Shown here: piece after piece, positions 31,458 through 42,705 of the stretch
Position numbering within the stretch: position 1 is the first letter of the stretch
Layout of the letters: each line of letters starts with the position of its first letter
Assembly: GCA_951812925.1 (NCBI GenBank)
Contig: OX638371.1
Span: 80,609,697 to 80,673,696, forward strand
Source: Calliopum simillimum
Taxonomy: Eukaryota; Arthropoda; Insecta; Diptera; Lauxaniidae
Length of the DNA stretch: 64,000 bases
Direction of reading: 5' to 3'
Program-made: the position numbers and the translations under genes
Notes under the pieces: model-generated
Told to the model about the DNA's origin: nothing
Seen by the model: only the letters and a program-made list of their open reading frames with translations
Databases searched by the model: none

Positions 31458-31952
31458 AAACTAGTAAGGGTGTAACCTTTGGCCTGGCCAAACAATAAAT
31501 ACCTTACACTGCACACCCTCTTGTCCGAGTTCACCCAGTTTTTGTTCAGAGCTTCCATTTATAGTTCTTGGTGTCTGAGTGAAATTTAGTTGGATTATCT
31601 CAAAAAACGCGTCCAATATAGCGTTTTGAAGCTTTTGCTTATATGGGAGGTGCCACGCCCTCTTGTTCAAGTTTGTCTAGTTTTAGCTCAGAGCGTGCAT
31701 TTATAGTCCTTAGTATTTAAGTGTAATTAAGTTTGACTATCTCAAAAAATTCTTTCAGCATAGCATTTGAAAATGTTGCTTATATGGGAGGTGCCACGCC
31801 TTCTTGTCCGAATTTGCCCAGTTTTTTTTTCAGAGCTTGCGCTTACAATTCGTAGTATTTATGTGTATTTCGGTTGCATTGTATGGGTGGTAGGCGTCCG
31901 CGTTACAAATGGAAGGACAAAGTGAATATACCCTGGGTGTAGGGTATAAAAA
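31458..31952 (+). mobile_element. DINE-1-like element, copy C (internally deleted)
   Basis: It has the same start (AACTAGTAAGGGTGTAACCT) and the same terminal hairpin (ATACCCTGGGTGTAGGGTAT) as copies A and B. The CCAG tract and the 'GATCAAGAATATATATACTT' block are missing: the sequence jumps from 'TTGTATGGGTGGTAGGCGTC' to 'GCGTTACAAATGGAAGGACA'. Two or three central units remain. Confidence 0.75.
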
Positions 31953-32390
31953 TTAACCTTCATTCGAATCGTATTTCATAGCGAACACTTTCACTTCATA
32001 CAACAAAATAAAGAGTGGTTCCACGCCCACTAAATACCAAAAAGTTCATTTCATTTCATTACAGCTTATTCTCCAGCCGGGTGGTGCCACGTTCACTAAA
32101 AAAAATTTTTTTTTCTTCAGTGCTCTTCAAAGGCTTTCCAAGCCAAAAGAACACTCAATCAAAAATGTGAAAAACTAAGTATTAAACATTCGCGGAACAT
32201 TAAGTTTATTGATAAAAGGAGCATTTTTATGAACTCCCTTATCCCAGCTATATGTATATCTTTTCAACTGGAATCACTAATATCTTCTGACGAGGAGCCC
32301 CGCAAAAGTCGTATCCAATTACAGCTGCCATCAATTGATAAAAACAATTTAACCCTTGAATAAAAAACCCATCGGAATAGAAATTATTAT
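31953..32390. other. No gene recognised
   Basis: Two 'GTGGTTCCACGCCCACTAAA' or 'GGTGGTGCCACGTTCACTAA' phrases (near 32015 and 32080) suggest a further decayed repeat of the 'GCCACGCCC' type. Nothing else is supported. Confidence 0.4.
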
Positions 32391-32399
32391 TTGTCAAAA

Positions 32400-33715
32400 T
32401 TCTACATTCTCTTCTTCAGAATATGGTTTGAAGAGCGCATGTCGGATTGGCTGCTCGGATTCTGTCGAAATCGATCAGGCTTTGATTAAATTTAACACAG
32501 CTAATTTTAAGGCTTGCAATGTTGGCATTGAACATCGACATCCTCTGATGAGCGAACTTAAAACAGAAGCTATAGCAATCTAGGTCGTGGTCTTGGTTTT
32601 TATACAGAACGACGCCGAAAAAGAGCTTAACTCTCTCAATAAAGAATGCAGGGGCTCGTGCAGACAAGACAACATAAGAATATATAACGACCTAGCAAGC
32701 AAAGCGGAATTCGCTGCAAATGCTCAAAACCTCAGGGAATTTTGCGATATCACCCCCAGACTATCCAACAAAATAGAATCAAAAACACAAACCAGAAATC
32801 TCTTAACATCCGCAGATAATCAACTAAATCGATGGAAAGAGTTTTTTCTGAAACATTGAATACCACGTCTACCACATTCCTTCAATCTGAATCATCAACT
32901 ACTACTGAATCAGTGACTCGCAGCAGTCGAACTCAATCACAGCCGATGAAATAGTGAAAGCTATCCAAGGCATAAAAAAAAACCAAGGTGCGCCCCATAA
33001 CATCAGCTAAAAGTCTCAATACTCTGCTCTCTAAAATTTGGAGCGAAGATTTAGAAGACTATTGCACTGCCTTCGACAGTGTCTTCCGAGAATACATTTG
33101 GGTGTTTCATTGCAGAAAAGAGGTATTGCTGCAAAGACCATAAACTAAGAACGTACACAGTATGAAGGCTTTTAATGCAGTGTGTTACACAACGTGTTGT
33201 TGTCACCCACATTCACCACTAATTCTGCCCTCCGCCAGTGCTGTATGCTTTCACCATCTCTCTTCCTTATCGTTCTTGACGATATCCTAGATAAAGCTTT
33301 AAATAAGGCCGAAACAGGTTTCCGATTCAACTTAACCGAACATCTAGAAGGTCTTGTCTACGCTGACGACATTTGCCTTCTATCGTCCAAACACTCAGAT
33401 ATGCAAAGCAATATTGAAGACCTTGTCTTGGAATCACAAAAGGCCGGCCTAAAAATCAATGTATCCAAGACTAAAAGCATGAAGTTAAACGCAAACAGGA
33501 ATGACATCACGTTTAGAGCTGGCAGTGATGACATTGAAAACGTTAACAGTTTCACTATTTAGACAGCATTATCTCCATGGATGGTGAAGCAAAAGAGGAT
33601 ATCAACTCAAGAATAGCAAAAGCAAAAGGCGCGCTTGCTCAACTAAACAAAAAATGGTTATCTTTGGTTATCTCTACTAAAACGAAAACGCGTTTGCACG
33701 TTTACTAAATAAAAC
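32400..33715 (+). pseudogene. RTE-type non-LTR retrotransposon fragment (endonuclease tail, linker, reverse transcriptase)
   Basis: The frame 32356-32583 ends in VGIEHRHPLMSELKTEA, resembling the end of an apurinic endonuclease domain (SDHxLV-type). Frame 32587-32859 gives the linker ECRGSCRQDNIRIYNDLASK, AEFAANAQNLREFCDIT and DNQLNRWKEFF, familiar from insect RTE elements. A deletion follows. Reverse transcriptase motifs appear at 33220-33562: LRQCCMLSPSLFLIVLDDIL, then VYADDICLLSS (YADD at 33359-33370) and KAGLKINVSKTKSMKLN. A frameshift near 33555 leads into LDSIISMDGEAKEDINSRIA. The N-terminal endonuclease, finger region and C-terminus are missing. It is not functional. Confidence 0.8.
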
Positions 33716-35850
33716 TGTAAAAAATCATGTGATTTTTTCAGTGCACGGTGGGTTCATATTCTCACATAGACGACTTGTAGTACAAAATCTCCAAACATTC
33801 AATGTTAAACACCCGACTATCTACAAATTGTTTAGAGTTGGAAAACTATTGAATTACTTTCAACCATGTGTGTCTTCAATCAAAAATCTAACTCTTTTCG
33901 TAAAGTTTCTTTTGGGCAGTAAAATGCATGTGGCGAAATATCTCATGATATCTAAAAAGTGCACAAGCAATAGTTTTTAATTGACTTTCAGAAAGTAATA
34001 TCAATATTGAATCTCTTGTTTGATAGTCCTAATTTAATTTTATTGCTTTGTATCAGTAGCAATCACATAAAAATGGTTATGATATTTTGGGAAATTCAAT
34101 ATCAATATGTATTCACAGCAGCATAATATAAACTTAAGCATTAACAACAAATAAACTGGCATCCTTTTCTATTCAAGAGTTGTCCTTAAACTTAAAGTTT
34201 AAAATAGAAAATTCTCATTTTTCTTTCAAACAAATAGATATTTTCGGCCATTCAAGATAAAAATTGATATCAATGAGACATTCAAGTATTTCAATACAAC
34301 TCAAATTTTAATTTTGATAGCAAAATAATAAAATTGGAAAAGAGGAATAAAATCGAAACTAAAAAACAACAAGATATAAATAAAATCCTTGAAGCAGCTC
34401 GTATGTTTTTATTTACCAAAAACTAAGGCCGATAGTACTGCTGATGATGACGATAGTCAATATAGCTAACGGCATGTAACTATTGAGAAAGTTTCGAGTA
34501 TGCAATAATTCAACTGCTTGCTACAGCATAGAAGAAAACAAGGAAGCAAGAAAGGATAAACAAAACGGAGCAGTGTCCTTTTTTTTTTTTGGCTCACTCG
34601 AACTGAAGAAAGGCTCATATTGACAACGAAACTTTTTTTTGTCTTTTTCTAGCATTGTCTGTTTAACATAAAAAAAGGAGAAAAAGAAAAGGATAACAAC
34701 AACAACAACAAAAAACAACACAACAGCCAGTGATTATAAAAACAACAAGGACTTCAACAGTCATGAATAGAACTCACAGATATTATCTCTCTTTGTCGTT
34801 GAAATCGTAGTAATTTTTCTAGGGAGACGCTGAAACCTCTGATACGCTTAACGATTATTTTCTTTTCACAAGGATTTCTCCTTTTTGCTTTTACATTTTC
34901 GTTTTTTTTTATCTACAGTTTTTTTGCTTTGATTTGATCTGACACACTTGTAATTTGAAGCGGCATTGCTCGGGGGTGAAACAGTCAATTATTTTTTCTT
35001 ATAAAGAAAATAATTTCCTCTTAAAAATAATAAACTTTTCTACATAGTATAGGACTAAAATAAATCTTCTCCATCTAATTACTTTGATCTCTTCACTGTT
35101 TTACCGATTCTTGTATTTCCTTCTCTAATGATTTTTGCTAGATAATTTTTGGCTTACTGTGTTGAACTTTAAATTAAAATTTCAGAAGATTTTCATATTT
35201 TGTTCCGAATTTTTAAATATATACTCGAGTTAATGGTGTCACTTGCACCGCCGTCCATGGAAATGATGCTTCCTAGAAAAGAAAATCTGCCGACAGTTTC
35301 AATGCCATCATTGTTAGCCTTTTAAGTGGTCTCATGATTGGGTTGGTTCGGTCTTGGATGCACTTATTTAAAAGTCGACCTTTTTTGATTTTAAAATAGG
35401 TATTCTAGTTTGTTCTCGGTTTTAGAATTCTTGACAATAATAGACAAATAATGTCCTCTATTTGTTCACTTTAGCTGCAACGACCTCAACTTTCTGCCTT
35501 CTCAACAACTTTCGTCTAAGAACTATGGTCACTTTTTTTTATGATTTTGATTGGCACACTGTGTATCCAATCTTTCGGCAAGCGCTCTTCAGCCCAGCGA
35601 TAAAACTGATATTCAGGTGCTATTCCTTAAAAATGCTCTTCGTTTTAGTTGGTCTTGAGTGTATGTTCCGGGCTTGGATGTATTATGGCTACCTAAATTT
35701 TATTGTTTTGAAGCATTGGAATGCATATTTTAACAATATTTGAAATGAAGGACCGCACAAGACATCTAAAAATGTAGTGTACTTTTTTATCGCACATTTT
35801 ACACTGAACTGAAGTATTTGATCCAAAAACTACAAGATTCAAATCTTCAC
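33716..35850. other. No gene recognised
   Basis: The stretch includes AACAAC runs near 34695-34715 and AT-rich DNA. The frames at 33729-33980, 34521-34721 and 35462-35743 show no family motif. Confidence 0.45.
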
Positions 35851-35855
35851 TGTAA

Positions 35856-36740
35856 TAAAAATGGGAAAAACCTTGCTCCCAGGGGGAACTTTTTACCCTG
35901 TAGATTTAAGTATCAAGCTTAAAAATTGTTGTCACGATCGGAAAATATTTGACCGTGCCCCCAGGCTGGTGAAAGTCGGAAAAACGGTTTTTATGTGAAA
36001 ATAAAGAAACTATCAATCCTATCTTTGAAACTATTTGACATAGGAGACATCTTCATTTTTATTGTTTTGAGAAAAACGCTTTTTAAGATTTTTGAAGTTT
36101 GATTTTTGTATGAGACGCAGAAATTTTCTACCTTTTATTTCTTACATAAAAATGGATGGGGACTACTTTTCAAAAAACCGACTAAATACATTTTTTCTAC
36201 ATGTTTCTGTACACTTAACTAAAAATATCAAAAATTGTAGATGTCTGTCTAGTTGTAGTTTTAACCCGACGATATATGAAATATACTACATAGAGCCCCA
36301 TAAAAAAATGGGCATCGCCACGCCCCCTCCACCCAAAATTGTATCTCTGAAAATACTAGACTCAGGTAAACGAGATTTGGTACATATCTAATTGGCACTG
36401 GCAAAAAATTTTTTAATAAAAATAGGAGGTGCCACGACCCCTCATTCTAAAAAAAAATTAATTTGTCATATCTCTGAAACTATTTGGCACAGGTGAATAA
36501 GATTTGATTTCAGATAAAGTGATGCGAACACCTGTGCTAAATAGTTTCAGAGATATGACAAATTTGTTTTTTTTTTAGAATGAGGAGGCGTGGCCCACTT
36601 ATGTCAAATAGTTTCAAACATAGAACTGATTCTTTCGATTAAAGCACCATTTTTTCATATAAATAGCGTTTTTTCAAAATTTTTATGCTTGATACTTAGC
36701 TCCTGGGAGCAACGTTTTTCTCATTTTTAATTTTTCCCTT
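35856..36740. repeat. Inverted-repeat element with nested hairpin
   Basis: The left edge (GGGAAAAACCTTGCTCCCAG .. AAGTATCAAGCTTAAAAATT) pairs with the right edge (36690-36735: ATGCTTGATACTTAGCTCCT, then GGGAGCAACGTTTTTCTC). A 21-bp direct repeat (CACTGAACTGAAGTATTTGA and one more base) lies outside at about 35802 and 36932. The inside carries 'GCCACGCCCC' phrases related to 60.0-60.25 kb and a strong inner hairpin at 36430-36596. Confidence 0.65.
36430..36596. repeat. Near-perfect inner hairpin, arms about 65 bp
   Basis: The left arm runs from 'CACGACCCCTCATTCTAAAA' to 'CTATTTGGCACAGGTG' (about 36432-36496). The right arm is 'CACCTGTGCTAAATAG .. AGAATGAGGAGGCGTG' (about 36529-36594). Only a few mismatches interrupt the stem, and the loop is about 32 bp. 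Confidence 0.85.
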
Positions 36741-36744
36741 ATAA

Positions 36745-38355
36745 CATATGATAGGTCTACTGTACACTGATTTAATTTTGACACTGAAGTACTCTGAAGC
36801 GTTTCATCAGTGTGAAAACAAAAACTGATTCTAACAAATACTTCAGTACTGCAAATCAAACAACATTGATCGGTGCCTTGTTTGTTTTTTGTTTATCATA
36901 CCCAAGTACTGTCAAGACATTTGAACGCGACACTGAACTGAAGTATTTGATAAATAAAAATCGGGTGCAAGACATAACGTATCTTGAAATGAAACTTCAA
37001 CAGAGGTCATGTGTAGACGCCTGAATTGAATAAACTCGGCTCTTAACAAACATACAAACTTTTCACCAACATTCGTGCGTTGGTAAAATTGTGAGTGTTT
37101 GCTGTTGTTGTCACAGCTGTTATTGTTGGTGGCATATTATTATTGTTGTTTATCGAACAACATATAATGTGAATATCAATTACGGTCGATGTTTTGAAAG
37201 GTCGGTTTTTTTGTATATGTCCTTGTTGTTCCTATTCCTTTTTTTAGTCTCTGTAGTTTGCTAGCTTTGATTTTGCATTCTTCTCTTCTTTTTTATGTTT
37301 TTTTAAAAAAAAAAAAAAACAAATTTATTTTTTTGTTGTTCACGCCTGATCGAATAAAATGAATTGAAAGCAAAAAGCACAAATATAAACCCTACATAAC
37401 CCAACTAAAAGAAATTACTTTTTTGTTATCTTTAATGGAAATCATCGCCCTTCTTTATAGTCTGTTAACTGCAATACACATGTCAATGTGTGGGTGTTGT
37501 TGATGCGTGTGAGTGTGTGGGACAATAGCTATTTTAATATCTCATAGCAACCTTCTTTACTTTTATCACTCTGGCAATTTGTGGCGTCTCTAATAACAAA
37601 TCGAAATAATAATAAAAATAACATTAAATAAAAATAAAACATTTAATGCTGTTGTTAAAGAAAAAATAAAAAAGTTATGGAAAAAGAAAATTATTTAAAA
37701 CTCTCTAGCAGGGAGCTTTTGTTGTTGCTGTTTATAAATTTTCTTCTTACAGGCAATAAATTTTTATTTGACGCATAATTTTATGGCTATACAATACACA
37801 CGTACATGCACATGTGTATATTCGTATGCGTTTACAGCTACTTTTACACAAGACAAATCTGTTTTTCACCAAATTGACTTAGAAATTATGCTGTCAACTA
37901 TGTAAACAAGTGACAAAAAAGTTTTCGAAAAATAACTTAGTCCACAAATTATTTACTCCTTAAAAATTTCTTGACTTTATAACGCTGTTGACAGTTTAAT
38001 TTAAGCAGCATTTAAACTTTGAAATTATTTTGCAATACTTTTTGCTTACATGTCTACCTTTTGTGGCAACAGTCTACATGAAAGTTCATAATGGATTCTA
38101 TTTTTAGTACCACAGAAGTTTTATTTAGGGCGTGTTAAAAACTTATCAGCTTTGATGCTTTAAAGTCGCCGGATTGTCCAGGAAATAAATTTATCAAAAT
38201 ATTCGCTCAAATGTTTTGGTTTGTCGAGACTATTTTCTTAAATATTTTAGTGCTAGTAGTAGTCAACAAGTGCTTAAGGCGCATACCATAGCAAACGGAT
38301 TGAGCTACGCAAGTAGAGATAGATTGGTCATACTCTCCGAAAATCATACAGTGAA
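36745..38355. other. No gene recognised
   Basis: TTG and ATT-rich tracts lie at 37095-37150, an A-run at 37304-37318, and AATAAAA-rich sequence near 37600-37690. I see no domain in frame 36812-37024. Confidence 0.45.
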
Positions 38356-38366
38356 GTCTGTCGCCA

Positions 38367-38509
38367 CAGTGGCGGATCCAGCATTGTCAAGAGGGGGGGC
38401 CGATTGACTACATTTCTAAATAATAACAGAATGTTTTCAAAATCTTTACATATAATTTAGGTTTGAGAGAGGGGGCGATCGCCCTATCGCCCCCCTGGAT
38501 CCGCCACTG
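38367..38509. mobile_element. 143-bp hAT-type MITE
   Basis: The ends CAGTGGCGGATCCAG (38367-38381) and CTGGATCCGCCACTG (38495-38509) are perfect inverted repeats. Identical 8-bp copies of TGTCGCCA flank them (38359-38366 and 38510-38517). The CAGNGGCGGATCC-type end and 8-bp duplication are characteristic of hAT MITEs. The inner flanks are G- and C-rich runs (GAGGGGGGGCC and CGCCCCCC) that extend the pairing. Confidence 0.92.
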
Positions 38510-38572
38510 TGTCGCCAGGCATTTGAGTGGAATCTACAAGAGTAGAGAACGAAGTTGACGGAGAACCACCTT

Positions 38573-38690
38573 AAAAATGTCCTTGGATAAGCAAATCCAA
38601 GAATCGGGAAAGTCGTGGCAAGAGATAAAAAGTCATTGCAAAGGATCGTGACGAATGGAGTTACAGGAGAATACATAAATCGGGTAGACT
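38573..38690 (+). pseudogene. RTE 3' end fragment, second copy
   Basis: The sequence AATCCAAGAATCGGGAAAGT, CGTGGCAAGAGAT and GGATCGTGACGAATGGAG matches 40200-40270, where it encodes EIQESGKSWQEIK and ARDRDKW. About 45 bp are deleted before GGAGAATACATAAAT. It lies just downstream of the hAT MITE. Confidence 0.7.
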
Positions 38691-39149
38691 TCATGAGCTT
38701 ATGTGACGCTATCGGAGCATACTTTGGATATTTTATTGAATGACAACATCACACTAAACCCCGTCAACCATGTCATTTTTGGCAATCTTTTTTAGAAGAC
38801 AGTCAATGCATATCACAACGGTCATGAAAATATTTGGGACGTTCTTTGTCAAACGTAACAAAGCTCTGCCCAAAATTCATTCTGATGGACTTTACTGATC
38901 TTGTTCGTTATTCATTTCTTTTTATGGGCCAGCGTGGCCTTTTGTCAATTTCCAAAATGGCGGCTAAAAAACAAGAAAAATCGAGATTTCATATTAAAAA
39001 TATTCAAAAAAAAAAAAAAAATTGTCGGAATCGATTAGTTTTGGGCTCAAATCGTTGGTAATTAAAATCCTCAGTTGGCATGATAAGATGGTAAAAACCA
39101 ACATCGGGCTGAAACCTCATAATCGTCAAGAAATGTAAAAAATCATGAC

Positions 39150-39870
39150 TACACGGAGAAAAATACGTATAATAATTTTTATTATATTGGCTAGTCGAAA
39201 AATTAAAGTAATCAACACTAAATTTCAAGTATAAATTACCTTACGTATGAACTATTTGATGGGTCCGTAAAGTCATATCTACAAATAAAATGTAGTTAAA
39301 TAATAAAGGAATATTTACTATATGTAAGGTAATTTGCACTTTCAGAAAAAAAATGTGTGGTCAATTTGAATTTATAATTCTAGTCAAAATAACTTCAATT
39401 TTTTTCACGCACAAAAATGAGTATCATAATTTTCACCTTACGCGAGTAAGGTAAGTACCACCAAAATATAGGGTCATTTTGACTTTTATAATTTTAGTAA
39501 TAATTTATATTTTTGGACAGAATTTCCTTCATATACAAATTTTTTTGCTTCTGCATCATATGCGGAAGCAGCCCAGTGGATATGTATCTGACTACCATTC
39601 GGAAGGGCCAAGGTTCGTATCCCGGCGCCGGTCAGTTCATTTTTTTTTTTGTTTTTTTTTTTTTTTTTTGTTTGAACTATACATTAAGGTAAATATCACG
39701 CCAATTTTTTCATTAAAATTACTAGACTGTGAGGTCATTCGAACAATCTGAATTGACTAAAACAGTAAGGTGAATCTTACTTCGGTGGAAAGTTGTCACT
39801 ATTCTGACTTGAAAATCTGGTAAAATTTATGAGAAATAAAGTAGCTGGTACTATTTTTTTTCTCCGTGTA
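39150..39870. mobile_element. CACGGAGAAAA-type terminal-inverted-repeat element
   Basis: The left end TACACGGAGAAAAATA (39150-39165) and right end TATTTTTTTTCTCCGTGTA (39852-39870) are inverted. TA-CACGGAG.../...CTCCGTG-TA could be read as a TA duplication. Inside are repeats of the form GTAAGGTAA and TTACCTTACG and a tRNA-like segment at 39560-39640. No transposase is encoded. Confidence 0.6.
39560..39640 (+). repeat. tRNA-like (SINE-head-like) segment
   Basis: CAGCCCAGTGGA (39569-39580) resembles an RNA polymerase III A box. GGTTCGTATCC (39612-39622) resembles a B box (GGTTCGANTCC) with one mismatch, about 32 bp downstream. The segment is followed by T-runs (39640-39670), as expected for a Pol III terminator. 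A good cloverleaf is not evident, so I call it tRNA-derived rather than a functional tRNA. Confidence 0.5.
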
Positions 39871-39969
39871 GGAATACCATTTTTTACCATTAACTTGGTT
39901 ATATTGTTCTTAAATATTGAATTTCAATCATTTATATTGTGTTAACCGAGAAGATTATACTAATGAAGC

Positions 39970-40335
39970 ATGGATCGAAAAACGATGGAAAATAACTCTC
40001 CAAGTGGTACCCACCAGAGTGTGGTTAATCCACCTGCCTCGGCAGCATGCACATCGGATTTGGAGGTGCAAGAAACATGCATAGTTAGGAATGATTCTCC
40101 TATAACTGGAACCAATATGGTTTCTCAAAATTTTGGGAATCCACAAGGCAGTAGAGGACGTGGTAGACCCAAAACCAACTGGAAAAGGTCGTTGGAAAAG
40201 GAAATCCAAGAATCGGGAAAATCGTGGCAAGAGATCAAAGTCATCGCAAGGGATCGTGACAAATGGAGGGATTTTATATTGGCCCTATGCTCCTCCTAGG
40301 AGTTAAAGGAGAATACATACATACATACATACATA
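39970..40335 (+). pseudogene. RTE non-LTR retrotransposon C-terminus with (ATAC)n tail
   Basis: An ATG-started frame (39970-40299) ends with NPQGSRGRGRPKTNWKRSLE, KEIQESGKSWQEIKVIARDR and DKWRDFILALCSS. This is the C-terminal signature of insect RTE elements (GRPKxxWxRxLExE .. W .. ALCS). After the stop, the 3' tail 'GGAGTTAAAGGAGAATACAT' runs into (ACAT)n to 40335. RTE elements typically end in short tandem repeats. Residues before about position 50 of this frame are not recognisably RTE and may be unrelated sequence in frame by chance. Further copies of this 3' end are at 38.6 and 54.4 kb. Confidence 0.8.
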
Positions 40336-40499
40336 TTGTGTTAACAGATTATTATGCACGGCGTGCCTTAACCCGTTTTAAATCGAACGTCTTAGCACAT
40401 ACATTTTTTTTCCAGATTCTGTTTACTTATCGTTCAAAAGATGTATGAACAAATTTTCGCAAAAAAATTTTTTTTTTTAACTACAATAAACAAAAATCA

Positions 40500-40930
40500 A
40501 AATAATCACGCTAAACGCGAATCTGACCTCAGAATTGTTCTATTGTGTATAGTTTTTTAGATTTTCTGACCTAAAAACCAAAAAAAAAACCGTTTATTGC
40601 CATTTTTTGAAGCTATATAATTATGTAACATATCACTTATTCGTTAAATCTGATTAAAGTACTTGAAAGCCCTAATCTTTTTCTTTAAAAACTAATTCAA
40701 ATTATGTATATATCTTCATGCTTCTAAGAGATATCGTAGACCGAAATATTGACAAAACGGGTTTTTTGAACTTTTGTGTCGTTTAAGGTTAGGATATCTT
40801 TGAGGAAAAAAAAGATATCAACATAATTTAAATTAGGTTTTAAAGGCAAAGATTAGGACTTTCAAGAACCTTACCAGATTTAAGGAAATAAAAATTTCTT
40901 TCACATTTTAAACATGTTCAACGAACCGAC
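40500..40930. repeat. Hairpin repeat, 'CGAATCTGACCTCAGAATTG' family
   Basis: The arms at about 40650-40715 ('TACTTGAAAGCCCTAATCTT') and 40805-40890 ('AAGATTAGGACTTTCAAG') are inverted. The whole is homologous, in reverse, to 59530-59830, with 'GAGATATCGTAGACCGAAAT' in common. The left part carries the GCGAATCTGACCTCAGAATT motif shared with 51150 and 59150. Confidence 0.7.
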
Positions 40931-41930
40931 TACTTCTAAATTCAGAAATTTTGAAGTGCACAAGGACTATTTTGAGGAATAAAACTAGGAATAAATATAT
41001 ATTTTCCAACAATCTTATGTACTCGTTTGCTATTTATTCCTTTAAATTTTGCGTACATATCACATTACCAAGTAATGGCTTGCAGGAAACAAGCGATATG
41101 ATTGAATGAATAAGGTTTTAGTTTCTTAATCTTTGTTTTGTGTTTTTATGTTCATTCTATCCGTTTTTCTTTCTATGTATATTTTTATATCATATATCTA
41201 TATTGTTAGGTATGTATTTGCATTAAAGTAAACGCCATTTACATCAATTCCTAACCTTCTCCAAGTTTATCTCACATGAGCATTTGCTCCTTTGGCTTTT
41301 TTCTTCCTCGTATCATTTCTATCGTATGATTATATAATTTTATATTACGCCTTAGCAATTCTTTGTCCTTTAATCTTTAAATCCTTAAATTAAATTTATT
41401 TAGATTTGGTTTTCTCTGTTACGCTTTTGAATTTATTCCTTTTTCTTTTCACTGACTTTATATGTCAACTGACTGACTGACTGACTGGCTTAATGCCGAA
41501 GTTTATTTCTCTGTTTTATTTCTGGCAATTGTTTAAAGATGAGCTTTTGTGTTTATGAGTTTGCTTAATGTGACGAGAATATATTGCCAACGCTTAATTA
41601 AATGAGAATGTTAGACTGAAAAATTTGAGTTTTTTTTTTTGTTTTGTAAAATCATTGTTTGCTCTAAAATAAAAATGTATTTTGAAAAACATTGTTCTAT
41701 GGTTAAGATATTTTAAGGAACGACATCTTTATAAATTAAATTTATAAAAACTATAAATAAAGTTTGTAAAAACCACTAAAGCTTTATTTTGTTAGAATGA
41801 TTAGTAAAACATTTTTTTCCTTTTCTTTTTAGAAACTGTTTTGGCCGAAATAATGGTAAGTCGAATTTCATTGTAAATTAAATTTCGTCCTTATTCAAGT
41901 GAAAAGCACTTGAATTGCACATATCGATAA
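40931..41930. other. No gene recognised; ACTG microsatellite
   Basis: A short (ACTG)n lies at 41467-41487. The remainder is AT-rich with no frame over 60 codons of interest. Confidence 0.5.
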
Positions 41931-42204
41931 AAAAAAACATTCAAAAATAGTACATAAAAACTGTTTAAGTTCTTCTTCAAAGTACCTTGATTTTAGAAAC
42001 AGTGACAAATCTCAAATTTCAAACATGTCACTCGTTAAAAATTGGGGCTTTAAGTACGCTACGTTTTTCAATTTTCAATTTCAATTCAATTTCAATGAGC
42101 ATAAATGTATTATTGAATTTTTAAATGTAGCATGCAAAAAGGAAAATTTCAAGCGCTTCTGAACCAAGCACTTCAAAAGCACTTTACAATGATTTTTTGT
42201 AAGG

Positions 42205-42600
42205 CTGCAACATGGGTTCGAACCCAGGTCGGGTGATTTTTATTTTTTTTTGTTATGTTTATCTTTTTGCTTCATTTGTTTTTTATTTTTTTGCTTAATT
42301 TTTTTTTTTATAATATTTTTTATTCAACATTTTTATGTTTCACTTTTCTATTGTCTTTTCTCTTACTTATTTACTTTTTTTTTATTTGAATTGAAATTGA
42401 TTACACATTGATTCCATGTAAAACTGCAGTAAGAACAACATGGGTTCGAACCCAGCGCGGGTGATTTTATGTTCTATTTTTGTGCATTATTTTTTTTTTT
42501 TATTTAAATATTTTTTTGTCAACAATTTTTTATTTCACTTTTCTATTTGCCTTTCTCTTATTTATTTACTTTTGCTTAATTGAATTGAAACTGACAAATT
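42205..42600 (+). repeat. Two tandem 228-bp units with B-box/T-arm sequence
   Basis: CATGGGTTCGAACCCAG occurs at 42211 and 42439. It has a perfect TGGG/CCCA stem and the GGTTCGAACCC B-box core. Each is followed by CGGGTGATTTT, T-rich runs, 'TTCACTTTTCTATT', 'CTTATTTATTTACTTTT' and 'TTGAATTGAAA'. No A box is evident upstream in either copy. Confidence 0.7.
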
Positions 42601-42611
42601 TAATACCTCTT

Positions 42612-42705
42612 CATCGTATCGGGCAATGGTGTAGCGGTTTGACGAGTTTGTAAATGTAAGTAAAAATAATATGTTTCCGCGATTCAAATCCCGGTGCTGC
42701 CGGCC
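42612..42705 (+). repeat. tRNA-like segment with A-box and B-box
   Basis: TGGTGTAGCGGTTTGACG (about 42626-42643) resembles the tRNA A box and D arm. GATTCAAATCCCGG near 42681 resembles a B box and T arm. GGCA at the start can pair with TGCC near the end (42698). A run of T follows. The spacing is tRNA-like, but the anticodon region is poor, so I favour a tRNA-derived repeat. Confidence 0.45.

Noticed and set aside
42205..42705. Functional tRNA genes
   Set aside because: The T-arm and B-box sequences are convincing, but two blocks lack an A box and none folds into a full cloverleaf with a clear anticodon by eye.
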